A DNA stretch of 16,169 nucleotides from Prevotellaceae bacterium UBA6858 (GCA_002451695.1 DKDC01000038.1:31870-48038), one strand, 5' to 3'; counted from the stretch's first letter, positions 6,385 through 13,993 are shown. A program made the numbers and translations. The notes: generated from the letters alone by a model not told the origin.

Positions 6385-7725
6385 TTATTCGCCGAGAAGC
6401 TTTCTTACTGCCCTGTCAACGCGCTCGAAATGGAACTCGCCGAGCGTGGCGTTCATCAGGGCGGCAATCTTGTCGTTGCAGAGGTTTCCGATGCTTCCCT
6501 CGTGGGTGTGGTGTATGTTCTTGTCGGGCGTGAACTTTCCCGCCTCAATTTCCAGCCCCACCTGCTTGTAGGCTTCGCGGAACGGTGTGCCGGCTATCAC
6601 GCGGCGGTTCACTTCCTCGACGGAGAATATCGGGTCGTAGAGCGGGTTGTCGAGGATGTTTTCGTTCACTTCGGTGCGCTCCACGATGTATGCGGTCATG
6701 CGTATGCAGTCGAGCAGCTCTCCGAAAGCCGGCATGAACACCTCCTTGATGGTTTGCAGGTCGCGCGAGTAGCCGCATATAAGGTTGTTCATTATTGCCG
6801 TTATCTGCTCGGGCAGGGTTTGCAGCTTGTTGCATTTTGCGCGTATAAGCTCGAACACGTCCGGGTTCTTTTTGTGCGGCATTATGCTTGAGCCTGTCGT
6901 GCATTCGGCGGGCAGGCGGATGAAGCCGAAGTTCTGCGAATTGAACATACAGGCGTCGAACGCCAGCTTTGATATTGTTCCGGCTATGCTTGCAATGGCA
7001 AAGGCTATGGTGCGCTCTGTCTTTCCGCGCCCCATTTGGGCGTAAACCACGTTGTAGTCCATCGACTCGAAGCCGAGAAGCTCGGTGGTCATTGTGCGGT
7101 TGAGCGGGAACGACGAGCCGTAGCCGGCCGCGCTGCCCAAGGGGTTGCGGTTTGCCACGCGCCATGCGGCGAGCAGTAGCTGCATATCATCGGCAAGGCT
7201 TTCGGCATACGCCCCGAACCAAAGCCCGAAACTGCTCGGCATGGCTATCTGGGTGTGGGTGTAGCCCGGCATCAGCACGTTTTTGTACTTCTCGCTCTGC
7301 TTTTGCAGTTCGTCGAAAAGTTTTTTGCACTCCTGCGCTATGTTTTGTATGCCGGCGCGCGAAAACAGTTTGAGATCGACCAGCACCTGGTCGTTGCGCG
7401 AACGTCCGCTGTGTATCTTCTTTCCCGTGTCGCCAAGCTTGCGCGTGAGCATAAGCTCCACCTGCGAGTGAACGTCCTCAACGCCGTCCTCGATGACGAA
7501 CTTGCCGCTTTCGGCAAGGCGGTATATGTCCTTCAGCTCCGCGAGCAGCGTTTTGAGTTCGGAGCTTGTAAGGAGGTTGATGCTTTCAAGCATCGTGATG
7601 TGCGCCATTGAGCCGAGCACATCGTATGGGGCGAGGAAAACGTCAAGCTCGCGGTCTTTGCCAACCGTGAACCTTTCGATTTCCTTGTTCAGCTCCACGT
7701 TTTTTTGCCAGAGTTTGTTTGCCAT
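6385..7725 (-). CDS. argH: Argininosuccinate lyase
   Basis: 446 residues; family members are about 455-470, so this is full length. It splits argininosuccinate into arginine and fumarate, the last step of arginine synthesis, in the cytoplasm as a homotetramer. Family signatures are intact: HSGRSRNDQ at 105-113, GYTHTQ at 154-159 (His157, the acid/base position), and the fumarate-lyase signature GSSIMPHKKNPD at 278-289, whose second Ser (280) is the expected catalytic serine. No other arginine gene is in the window. It sits 12 bases after the SRPBCC gene and 12 before the lipoprotein gene, within the pyrE-containing operon. I recall pyrE, SRPBCC and argH being neighbours in other Bacteroidales, which fits. 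Confidence 0.96.
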   Translation of the reverse strand: MANKLWQKNVELNKEIERFTVGKDRELDVFLAPYDVLGSMAHITMLESINLLTSSELKTLLAELKDIYRLAESGKFVIEDGVEDVHSQVELMLTRKLGDTGKKIHSGRSRNDQVLVDLKLFSRAGIQNIAQECKKLFDELQKQSEKYKNVLMPGYTHTQIAMPSSFGLWFGAYAESLADDMQLLLAAWRVANRNPLGSAAGYGSSFPLNRTMTTELLGFESMDYNVVYAQMGRGKTERTIAFAIASIAGTISKLAFDACMFNSQNFGFIRLPAECTTGSSIMPHKKNPDVFELIRAKCNKLQTLPEQITAIMNNLICGYSRDLQTIKEVFMPAFGELLDCIRMTAYIVERTEVNENILDNPLYDPIFSVEEVNRRVIAGTPFREAYKQVGLEIEAGKFTPDKNIHHTHEGSIGNLCNDKIAALMNATLGEFHFERVDRAVRKLLGE

Positions 7726-7737
7726 TGTCTGCGTGGT

Positions 7738-8223
7738 TTATATTTTGTCGTATGGCAGGGCTGCAAGCACGCCTGCCAGTTGGTTTACGCCTGGCTCGAG
7801 ATATTTGTCAACCATTCCCTTTATGAGGAAGTTCACCTCGACGCCTGTGGTAACTTTCATTTTGCAGCGGCTGTCGCCTTCGGGCAGGATTTGCACCCAC
7901 ACGCACGCCTTTACGGGAAGCCCCTTTGCCTCGAGCTTTATAAGTTTCGGCTCTTCGCGCTCCACGATTTCAAGTGTTGCCTTTCCCACCATGGGGGCGT
8001 TGAAGCTTGCGCTGTCGGAGGTTATTTCCATTCCGGCGAGTGCCTCTTGCAATTTTCTCACTTTCTCTTCCCCGAACTGCGAAACCATTTGGCCGCGCTT
8101 TTCCCCGTCTTCGAAGATTGCCGCGAGCTTCTTCAGGTTGTTGAAGTCCGAAAGCACGGAATACACTTTCCTGTCGGAGTGGGCGAGGTGCTTGATCTCG
8201 CTTTCGTTTTTCTTAAGGCTCAT
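7738..8223 (-). CDS. SRPBCC (START/Bet v 1-like) family protein
   Basis: 161 residues, soluble, with no signal peptide. The N-terminal pattern HSDRKVYSVLSDFNNLKKL (about 15-33) and alternating strands ending in a long C-terminal helix (about 132-156, LIKGMVDKYLEPGVNQLAGVL) fit the SRPBCC helix-grip fold, which makes a hydrophobic ligand pocket. An internal helical insert (about 36-66, FEDGEKRGQMVSQFGEEKVR onward) is rich in charged residues. Ligand and activity are unknown. It lies between pyrE (9-base gap) and argH (12-base gap), so it is co-transcribed with both. The steady neighbourhood suggests a housekeeping role, but nothing in the sequence ties it to either pathway. Confidence 0.8.
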   Translation of the reverse strand: MSLKKNESEIKHLAHSDRKVYSVLSDFNNLKKLAAIFEDGEKRGQMVSQFGEEKVRKLQEALAGMEITSDSASFNAPMVGKATLEIVEREEPKLIKLEAKGLPVKACVWVQILPEGDSRCKMKVTTGVEVNFLIKGMVDKYLEPGVNQLAGVLAALPYDKI

Positions 8224-8232
8224 GTCCGGGGG

Positions 8233-8868
8233 TTATTTGCCGGTCCAGTTTGCGGGGTCCTTGCGCCACGAGTCAAGCAGTTGCATATCGCCCTCCTTGA
8301 TGTAGCCCTCGCTTATTGCGGTCTTGACCACGGCTTCGTAGTTTGTGATTGTTGTGAGTTCCACGTTGGCGTCGGCGAATGCCTTTGCGGCAACGTCAAA
8401 GCCGTATGTGTATGACGCAACCATGCCCACGACTTCGCAGCCTGCGTGGCGTATTGCCTCCACAGCCTTTAGCGAGCTTGAGCCTGTGGATATGAGATCT
8501 TCCACAACCACCACTTTCTTTCCCTTTTCAAGGTCTCCCTCGATTAGGTTGCCAAGTCCGTGGTCTTTTGCCTTGGAGCGCACGTAAACAAAGGGAAGCC
8601 CGAGAATGTCGGCAACGAGTGCGCCTTGCGCTATCGCACCTGTGGCGACGCCCGCCACCACTTCGGCTTCGGGATATTTCTCCGCCACGATGCGGCTAAG
8701 CTCTATTTTCACGAAAGCGCGGAGCGCGGGGTGGGAGAGTGCCTTGCGGTTGTCGCAATAAAAGGGCGATTTCCATCCGGAAGCCCATGTGAACGGATCG
8801 GACGGCTGAAGTTTTATGGCTTTTATCTTCAGAAGTTTTTCTGCGAGAATGTGATCTGTGTTAGGCAT
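8233..8868 (-). CDS. pyrE: Orotate phosphoribosyltransferase
   Basis: 211 residues, normal for the family (about 200-215). It joins orotate to PRPP to make orotidine 5'-phosphate, the fifth step of pyrimidine synthesis, in the cytoplasm as a homodimer. The PRPP-binding motif VVVVEDLISTGSS is at 119-131. YVRSKAKDHGLGNLIEG (95-111) carries the catalytic Lys/His loop, and the N-terminal FTWASGWKSPFYCDNRK (26-42) is the substrate-binding part. The ATG at 8868 is 27 bases past the stop of the PAP2 gene. I see no TAnnTTTG box in that gap, so pyrE is probably read through from the promoter at 10976. No pyrimidine attenuator is visible. Confidence 0.95.
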   Translation of the reverse strand: MPNTDHILAEKLLKIKAIKLQPSDPFTWASGWKSPFYCDNRKALSHPALRAFVKIELSRIVAEKYPEAEVVAGVATGAIAQGALVADILGLPFVYVRSKAKDHGLGNLIEGDLEKGKKVVVVEDLISTGSSSLKAVEAIRHAGCEVVGMVASYTYGFDVAAKAFADANVELTTITNYEAVVKTAISEGYIKEGDMQLLDSWRKDPANWTGK

Positions 8869-8895
8869 ATATGTAAATGTTTTATTTGTGTTTCG

Positions 8896-9870
8896 TCATG
8901 AATGGTAACCGTGCGGGCGGTGGAACGTCCGCGTGTAGTATATGCTGTGCGCCGCTTTATATACCGGGAACGCCGTTATGAATCCGGCGAAAGCGTCAAC
9001 GGCGTAGTGGGCGTGTATGTAAACCGTGGCGCAGCACAGGAAGGCGTAGAACGGGAGCAGCCCGAGGAACACCCGCCTCTTTTTGTCGGCTTTCCACGCC
9101 AGTATCATGATTATCGTGCTTATGCCCACGTGGGAGCTTGGAAAGGCCGCCGTGGGGCGTTCGCCGCTTTGCTGCGCCAATTCTACGAGGTGCTGGAAAA
9201 TTCCGCCGTACTGTTTTTCGGGCATCATGTCGAAGTGGTTTCTGAAATACAGCCCCACCTGCGGGAAAACGCCCTCTCGTATGGTGTCAACGCCCACCGC
9301 CTGATAGTAGAACTGCGGGCCGGCGACGGGAAGGAACATGAAAACCACGTAGAACATGAAAAACGAGCAGAGTATGATGAACGTGGTTTTTTCAAACAGC
9401 GTGTAACGCCTGAAGAACGTCCACGCCACAAGGAAGAATATCATCGGGTAGTACGCAAAGTAGCCCATGTTGAACAGCTCGCTCCACACTTTGCCCTGCA
9501 AGGTTTCGCTGAAAAGCAGGGCGGGCTGGAAACCGAAAAGGAACTGGTCGGCTTGGGCGAACACGTGGTCGAGGTTGCCGAATATGCTGCAGAAAAGGTA
9601 GGTTTCGGGATACCATGTGGCGAGCATCCCGAGCTGCAACGCTATGCGCAGGAAGAATGTGAGGTGGCACGGACGCTTGCGGTACAGCCACACGAGTGCC
9701 GCCATTCCCGCGGCATACCATGCGCGGGTTATTGCCATTTCCCCAACCGAGGGTATGTATTTGAAGAACAGCGCAGCCACCACGGCGGTGAACAGGGCGT
9801 ATATTATGCCGAGTTTCTCAATGCCCAGAAGTCCGGGGCGGCGGCGTTTCCTGGTTGTCAGTGAAATCAT
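8896..9870 (-). CDS. PAP2-superfamily membrane enzyme (Aur1/Ipt1-like branch)
   Basis: 324 residues with about six or seven membrane segments. The phosphatase motifs are recognisable: FPSSHVG (243-249, motif 2) and HAHYAVDAFAG (286-296, motif 3, catalytic His288 and Asp292). A clear KxxxxxxRP motif 1 is not seen. This and the length fit the PAP2_3/inositolphosphotransferase-like branch more than simple PAP2 phosphatases. Members move or remove phospho-head groups on lipids at the membrane. The ATG at 9870 overlaps the TGA of the SDR gene as ATGA, which argues for this start over a GTG at 9894 and for translational coupling. Together with the SDR it may act in lipid, possibly sphingolipid, synthesis. 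That is inference; a plain lipid phosphatase is the main alternative. Confidence 0.85.
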   Translation of the reverse strand: MISLTTRKRRRPGLLGIEKLGIIYALFTAVVAALFFKYIPSVGEMAITRAWYAAGMAALVWLYRKRPCHLTFFLRIALQLGMLATWYPETYLFCSIFGNLDHVFAQADQFLFGFQPALLFSETLQGKVWSELFNMGYFAYYPMIFFLVAWTFFRRYTLFEKTTFIILCSFFMFYVVFMFLPVAGPQFYYQAVGVDTIREGVFPQVGLYFRNHFDMMPEKQYGGIFQHLVELAQQSGERPTAAFPSSHVGISTIIMILAWKADKKRRVFLGLLPFYAFLCCATVYIHAHYAVDAFAGFITAFPVYKAAHSIYYTRTFHRPHGYHS

Positions 9871-10940
9871 ATCCAGTTGTTGTCCTTGTACCACGCAACC
9901 GTTTCCTCCACTCCGCGCCTCAGGTCATACCCGGCCCTGTAGCCGAGGTCTTTCACCGCCTCGCTTATGTCGCATTGCCAGTTGCGTTGTTTCATTATCT
10001 TGTATTTGTCGGTGTTGAGCGTGGGTGTGGTGTTCGTGATGTTGGCCGCCGTTTCAGCCACGGCGCAAACGGCACGCAGCACCCACAGCGGGGCTTTTAT
10101 GTGAACCACGTTCCTCACGCCCATCGCCTTTTGCAGCAGCAGGCTGAACGCACGGCTTTCGTAGGTCCTGCCGTCGCTCAGCATATATGTCTTGTGAACC
10201 ACTTTGTGCGTTATGGCTGCGAATATGGCGTTCACGAGGTCTTTCACATAAACGAACGTTATCTCCTGCGGCTTGTAGCCCACCGAGAAGTCCACGTGGT
10301 TCTTTATAGACTTTGCCATCAGGAAGTAGTCCTTTTCCCTCGGGCCGTAAACGCCGGTGGGGCGGAATATCACCCACGGAAAGTCCTTCATGGTGTGCAG
10401 GAAGTTTTCCGCCGCCGCCTTGCTCAGACCGTAGGCGGTGTTTGGCACGGGCATGTCGCCGCTTGTCATGGGTTCGTAAACCACTTGAGCGAGTTCTCCG
10501 CTGCCGCCGTCGGAACTGAAAGGATCGGGTGCGGGATGCGGTGCGGAGGGTGTCTCCCTTATTGCGCCGAGAACGCTCAGCGAGCTTATGTATGTGAATT
10601 GCGACGGCACGCAGCCCGAGTTGCGCAGGGCGGAAACCATGCGGCGCGTGCCGTCGTAGTTCACTCTGAAAAACATGTTCTTGAAGCGGCTTTTGGTTAT
10701 CCCGGCGGCGTGGATTATCACGTCCCACGCCCCGAAGTCGCGCTTTGCCTGTTCAAAGGCCGTGCGCATTGCCTGTTCGTTGCCGTAGTCTATGTTTATG
10801 AAGTTAATCCTCGGGTCGTCAAGATATTGCCGGCTGCTTGTGGGCCTCACCCCCGCCCACACTTCCATGCCCGCCGAGAGTGCGCGTTCCACAAGAAAGC
10901 TCCCTATGAAGCCGCTTGCCCCTGTAATCAATATCCTCAT
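9867..10940 (-). CDS. NAD(P)-dependent extended SDR (epimerase/dehydratase-type); candidate 3-ketosphinganine reductase
   Basis: 357 residues. The Rossmann motif TGASGFIG is at 6-13, the active-site Ser is in TYISSLSV (116-123), and the catalytic pair is Tyr170/Lys174 in NTAYGLSK. These place it among extended SDRs, usually annotated NAD-dependent epimerase/dehydratase. A low-complexity Pro/Ser/Gly insert (about 131-160) precedes the active site. Bacterial ceramide reductases of Caulobacter (CerR) and Bacteroides (BT_0972), and Porphyromonas PG1348, belong to this class as I recall. The next gene is a PAP2 enzyme that overlaps it, making a sphingolipid role plausible but unproven; sugar-nucleotide or other reductase roles remain open. 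It is the first gene of the seven-gene operon, with a TAACTTTG box 36 bases upstream of the ATG. Confidence 0.88.
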   Translation of the reverse strand: MRILITGASGFIGSFLVERALSAGMEVWAGVRPTSSRQYLDDPRINFINIDYGNEQAMRTAFEQAKRDFGAWDVIIHAAGITKSRFKNMFFRVNYDGTRRMVSALRNSGCVPSQFTYISSLSVLGAIRETPSAPHPAPDPFSSDGGSGELAQVVYEPMTSGDMPVPNTAYGLSKAAAENFLHTMKDFPWVIFRPTGVYGPREKDYFLMAKSIKNHVDFSVGYKPQEITFVYVKDLVNAIFAAITHKVVHKTYMLSDGRTYESRAFSLLLQKAMGVRNVVHIKAPLWVLRAVCAVAETAANITNTTPTLNTDKYKIMKQRNWQCDISEAVKDLGYRAGYDLRRGVEETVAWYKDNNWI

Positions 10941-10975
10941 CCGTTTTCCGTTTTCGATTATAACCTAACAATCTG

Positions 10976-10983
10976 CAAAGTTA
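10976..10983 (-). promoter_or_regulatory. -7 box of the SDR-PAP2-pyrE-argH operon promoter
   Basis: The minus strand reads TAACTTTG, a full match to TAnnTTTG, 36 bases before the ATG at 10940. No equally good box is found in the short gaps further down the operon, so it probably drives all seven genes. The upstream side (11006-11045, plus strand) is G-rich. Confidence 0.65.
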
Positions 10984-11140
10984 GCAATTTAGTTTCATTG
11001 CTGTCGGGGTGGGAAAGGCAAAAAGGGCGGCGGGAATGGCGGGAAAGGCTTCGTTTTTGCAAAATGCAGGTTTACAGGAGTATGTGAGGTTTTGAAATAA
11101 AATTGTAGGCATTTGTTTTTCAGCAGGTTGCATACAGGCG
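10984..11140. other. Gene-free stretch between the SDR promoter and repeat copy 3
   Basis: Together with repeat copy 3 this makes a 396-base gap between genes. Bases 11006-11045 are strongly G-rich on the plus strand, with five runs of three or more G, one separated by a loop of 11 bases. The rest (11046-11140) is unremarkable and holds no credible open frame or RNA gene. Confidence 0.5.
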
Positions 11141-11184
11141 AAAAAAGGTCTGATGTAGTTTTAATTATATCAGACATAATTTTT
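11141..11184. terminator. Probable two-way terminator inside repeat copy 3
   Basis: GTCTGATGTAGTTT (11148-11161) pairs with TAATTATATCAGAC (11162-11175), the outer ten pairs being the solid part. On the minus strand it is followed by C and TTTTTT (complement of 11141-11146), about 160 bases past the cyclo-ligase stop. On the plus strand it is followed by ATAATTTTT. Copy 2 has the same arrangement, with sequence changes mainly in the loop region. Confidence 0.6.
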
Positions 11185-11272
11185 CCCACGTCCTATGTAG
11201 TTTTTTCTACATCCGGTGTAATTTATGCGGCTCTGGTTTTGCGCGAACTGTAGGGGCGTATTGCATACGTCC
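11141..11272 (+). repeat. Composite intergenic repeat, copy 3 (most complete)
   Basis: The units are 11149-11169, 11170-11190 and 11191-11211 (21 bases each), 11212-11231 (20) and 11232-11246 (15). They share a TC--ATGTAGTTTT core; unit 3 begins TCCTATGTAGTTTTTTC. Then comes TGTAGGGGCGTATTGCATAC (11249-11268), the same 24-base end as at 65-88. An A-run (11141-11146) and the unit 1/2 hairpin sit at the left end. Bases 11273-11336 weakly resemble the interior of the copy 1 element and end near the cyclo-ligase stop. The copy lies in the gap between two operons read in the same direction. Confidence 0.88.
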
Positions 11273-11336
11273 TGTATGCCACCGCACAAACCGCGCCGCA
11301 AAAATTACGCCGCCTTTGCGGAAAACGGGCGTGCGG

Positions 11337-11870
11337 CTATAATATAATGTCAATTCTTATGTCGTGCGGTTCGGCGGGAACGGACGGCAGTTTCTGGAAG
11401 TCGAAGCACACGCCGATTGTGGGGACACCGAGCGGCTTCAGTTTTGCGAGCAGACGGTCGTAATAGCCTTTCCCCCTCCCGAGGCGGTTGCCGCACGGGT
11501 CGAAAGCCACTCCGGGGATTACGGCGAGGTCGATTTTTGCATAATCGGTGAAGGCGCGTCCTGTGGGTTCGTATATGCTGAACGCCCCCTGCCTCATGGA
11601 GCCTTCGCCGCCGAACAGCCGCAGTTCAAGCTCGGTTTCGCTCACCACCACGGGCAGCGCCACGTTTTTCGTCTTTGCCGTGCGTACAATCAGATCGTGG
11701 GTGCAAGGCTCGTCGGGCAGGGAATGGTAGAGCAAAACGGTTTGCGCCGGCTTGAAAAGCGGGTGGCTTTCAAGCCGGCGCATTATGTCGCGCGACATTT
11801 CACGCAATGAGGCCGGGCTGTGGCTGCGCTTCAAAGCCGCAACCTGTCTGCGCAGTTCTTTCTTTTCCAT
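11337..11870 (-). CDS. 5-formyltetrahydrofolate cyclo-ligase
   Basis: 177 residues; the family is about 180-200. It turns 5-formyltetrahydrofolate into 5,10-methenyltetrahydrofolate using ATP, in the cytoplasm. The C-terminal signature is intact: IPGVAFDPCGNRLGRGKGYYDR at 118-139, with the Gly/Lys-rich nucleotide site (short form GRGKGYYDR). The N-terminus (KKELRRQVAALKRSHSP) and LYHSLPDEPCTHDLI (47-61) also match the family. This supports the ATG at 11870 even though it lies 71 bases inside the upstream S41 peptidase gene. The next ATG (11798) would remove the conserved N-terminal helix. It is the last gene of the operon that starts at 16033; repeat copy 3 follows. I do not assign a symbol because naming varies (fau, ygfA, yqgN). 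Confidence 0.93.
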   Translation of the reverse strand: MEKKELRRQVAALKRSHSPASLREMSRDIMRRLESHPLFKPAQTVLLYHSLPDEPCTHDLIVRTAKTKNVALPVVVSETELELRLFGGEGSMRQGAFSIYEPTGRAFTDYAKIDLAVIPGVAFDPCGNRLGRGKGYYDRLLAKLKPLGVPTIGVCFDFQKLPSVPAEPHDIRIDIIL

Positions 11871-13518
11871 TTTTCTTTTTTTCCTGCTTTGGCTTTTCGG
11901 GGGCTTCGGGAAATGCCTTCCCCTCGTCCATAAGCCGCAGCGCGGTGGTAACGCAGTTGTCGTCGGAGTTGAGGTATCGCGTGAGTGCGTCCCTGCCCAG
12001 AAGGTCGTCGATTATGTAGCCGTACAGATATGTCTGGAGCAGGCGGTGGGACTTCCTTATCAGCAGGTTGCGGCGCGGAAGGCCGTTTTTGCTGGCGTAG
12101 TTGGCGAACTTGTCAACTATGTCATGCTTCTTGAGCCAGGCAGCAACTTCCTCCCACGTCTTAAGCCCGGAGAGTGCCGCCCTGTTCCCGTTGGTATATA
12201 CGTATGCGTATTTTGCGAGCAGTCCCCGCATGGCTGCCTCCTTGACGTATGACGTGAGCTGTTCTGTCTGTTCCGGCACGAACACGTCGGGCGTGATGCC
12301 GTTTTCGCCGTAAACCGTGCGTCCCAGGCGGGTGTGAAATTTCTTGCCGTGCTCCTTGATGCTGTCCGCAGACTCAAGTTCGCCGCTCTTTATGCGGTTT
12401 ATGAAGTCCATTTCGTATTCTTCGAGATTTCCCGGGGTGTAGGGCTTCTGCACACAACGCCCCGAGGGCATGTAGTAGCGGGCTATCGTGAGGCGCAGCA
12501 TACTGCCGTCGCGGAATTCGACTGACTCCTGCACAAGACCTTTGCCGAAACTGCGCCGCCCAACTATCAGCGCACGGTCGTTGTCCTGCATCGAGCCGGC
12601 GAAAATCTCGCTTGCCGATGCCGTCTGCTCGTCAACGAGCACGATGAGAGGCGTGCTTTGGTGTGCGCCGCGTCCGTCGCTGATGAAGTTCTCACGCGGG
12701 GAGTGGCGGCCCTGCATATAAAACACCATGCGGTTTCCGGGCAGGAACTCGTATGCCATCCTTATTGCCGGCTGCACAAAGCCGCCGTGGTTGCCGCGAA
12801 GGTCGAGTATCAGGCGCGTCGCGCCCTGCTGCCCGAGCTTTGCGAGGGCTACGAGAAACTCCGGGTATGTGGAATCGGCAAACTGGTCAACCTTTATGTA
12901 GCCTGTCTTCTCATCGAGCATATACGCCGTCTGGATGCTCTTTATAGGAATGTCGTCCCTCCTTATTGTGAAGCTCCGCAGTGCCTTTTCGCCGGCGCGT
13001 ATGATGCCCACCGTAACTTTTGAGCCTTTCGGGCCTTTCAGCCTGTGCACTGCCTCATCGTTGGTAACAACCTTCCCCACGAAAGGCTTGCCGTCTATGG
13101 ACACGATGCAGTCGCCCGGCAGTATTCCCACGGCTTTCGAAGGCCCGCCGTTGATTGCGGTGATAACTCTTATGGTATCGTCGATTATCGTGAACTGCAC
13201 TCCGATGCCCGAGAAGCTGCCTTTGAGGTCCTGCATGGTCTCTTCCACGTCTTTTGCGCTTGTGTAAGTGGAGTGGGGGTCGAGCTCGGCGAGGATTTTG
13301 GGCAGCGATTTCTCAACAAGGTCAGACATATTCACCTTGTCAACGTATTGCGCGTCGATAATCTGAAGCAAATCGTTGAGCTTGTTGCTCGACGTGTTTA
13401 TTATGCTAAGGCGGTTTCCCGAAAAGTGGTTTGCGTAGAAACTGCCGATTATTATTCCTATCACCACGCTGCATGCAACGATGAGCGGAGTGAAGCGTGA
13501 GGAGCGGTTGGGGTTCAT
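11800..13518 (-). CDS. S41-family C-terminal processing peptidase (CtpA-like)
   Basis: 572 residues. An N-terminal membrane anchor (about 9-29, FTPLIVACSVVIGIIIGSFYA) points to a periplasm-facing enzyme. A PDZ domain follows (about 98-190, with FSGIGVQFTI and GILPGDCIVSIDG). The S41 catalytic core has DLRGNHGG (239-246), catalytic Ser301 in TASASEI, Lys326 in SFGKG and Gln330 (numbering from the ATG at 13518). The spacing Ser-25-Lys-4-Gln equals that of known CtpA/CtpB enzymes. Such enzymes trim protein C-termini. A 100-residue helical tail ends in a Lys/Glu-rich, low-complexity stretch that overlaps the cyclo-ligase start by 71 bases. The ATG at 13518 leaves a 10-base gap after the deaminase; an upstream ATG at 13569 would overlap it by 41 bases and add a non-family extension. 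Confidence 0.93.
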   Translation of the reverse strand: MNPNRSSRFTPLIVACSVVIGIIIGSFYANHFSGNRLSIINTSSNKLNDLLQIIDAQYVDKVNMSDLVEKSLPKILAELDPHSTYTSAKDVEETMQDLKGSFSGIGVQFTIIDDTIRVITAINGGPSKAVGILPGDCIVSIDGKPFVGKVVTNDEAVHRLKGPKGSKVTVGIIRAGEKALRSFTIRRDDIPIKSIQTAYMLDEKTGYIKVDQFADSTYPEFLVALAKLGQQGATRLILDLRGNHGGFVQPAIRMAYEFLPGNRMVFYMQGRHSPRENFISDGRGAHQSTPLIVLVDEQTASASEIFAGSMQDNDRALIVGRRSFGKGLVQESVEFRDGSMLRLTIARYYMPSGRCVQKPYTPGNLEEYEMDFINRIKSGELESADSIKEHGKKFHTRLGRTVYGENGITPDVFVPEQTEQLTSYVKEAAMRGLLAKYAYVYTNGNRAALSGLKTWEEVAAWLKKHDIVDKFANYASKNGLPRRNLLIRKSHRLLQTYLYGYIIDDLLGRDALTRYLNSDDNCVTTALRLMDEGKAFPEAPEKPKQEKKKNGKERTAQTGCGFEAQPQPGLIA

Positions 13519-13528
13519 TCTTTGATGT

Positions 13529-13984
13529 TTATCCGTTGTTGCCGGCGCGGTGTTCGTCCGCGTCAACATATTCTACCTCGATGTTTGCGCGTTTCAGCAG
13601 GTTGATGCCGTCTTCAATGCGGTATTTTTCGCCGAAGACAACGCGCCTTATTCCTGCCTGTATTATAAGTTTAGCGCACTCAATGCACGGCGAGGTGGTA
13701 ACGTATAGCGTCGCCCCGCCGCTGTTGTTTCCCGAGCGGGCAATCTTTGTTATCGCATTGGCTTCGGCGTGGAGCACGTAGGGCTTGGTAACGTTGTTCT
13801 CGTCCTCGCACACATTCTCGAACCCGGAGGGCGTGCCGTTGTAGCCGTCGCTGATGATCATTTTGTCCTTTACGATGAGCGCGCCCACCCTGCGGCGTTT
13901 GCAGTATGAGTTCTCCGCCCAGATTCTCGCCATCCTCATGTAGCGCACATCGAGTTCGTGCTGTTTTTTTTCGGCAGGTAGCAT
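13529..13984 (-). CDS. Deoxycytidylate (dCMP) deaminase family protein
   Basis: 151 residues, full length for the family. It has the zinc-deaminase signature: HAEANAI at 72-78 (zinc His72, proton-shuttle Glu74) and PCIECAK at 99-105 (zinc Cys100 and Cys103). The substrate-side pattern YNGTPSGFENVCEDE (48-62) is typical of dCMP deaminases, so the likely reaction is dCMP to dUMP, feeding thymidylate synthesis in the cytoplasm. Its neighbour the cyclo-ligase also serves folate-linked one-carbon metabolism. It starts 9 bases after the M3 peptidase stop and ends 10 bases before the S41 start, so it is co-transcribed with both. ComE-type deaminases are close relatives, but no competence genes are nearby. 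Confidence 0.93.
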   Translation of the reverse strand: MLPAEKKQHELDVRYMRMARIWAENSYCKRRRVGALIVKDKMIISDGYNGTPSGFENVCEDENNVTKPYVLHAEANAITKIARSGNNSGGATLYVTTSPCIECAKLIIQAGIRRVVFGEKYRIEDGINLLKRANIEVEYVDADEHRAGNNG

Positions 13985-13993
13985 GGTTAATTT

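Noticed and set aside
9871..9894. GTG start for the PAP2 gene
   Set aside because: The ATG at 9870 overlaps the preceding stop as ATGA, the standard coupled arrangement, and the extra eight residues are only out-of-frame SDR codons.
11006..11045. Possible G-quadruplex
   Set aside because: There are five G runs, but an 11-base loop separates the first pair from the rest; only three runs are closely spaced. It is noted as G-rich only.
11149..11246. Possible CRISPR array
   Set aside because: The 21-base units are adjacent with no spacers, and they diverge from each other; no cas gene is present.
13519..13569. Longer start for the S41 peptidase
   Set aside because: It would overlap the deaminase gene by 41 bases and add a Thr-rich stretch before the membrane anchor, unlike the family.
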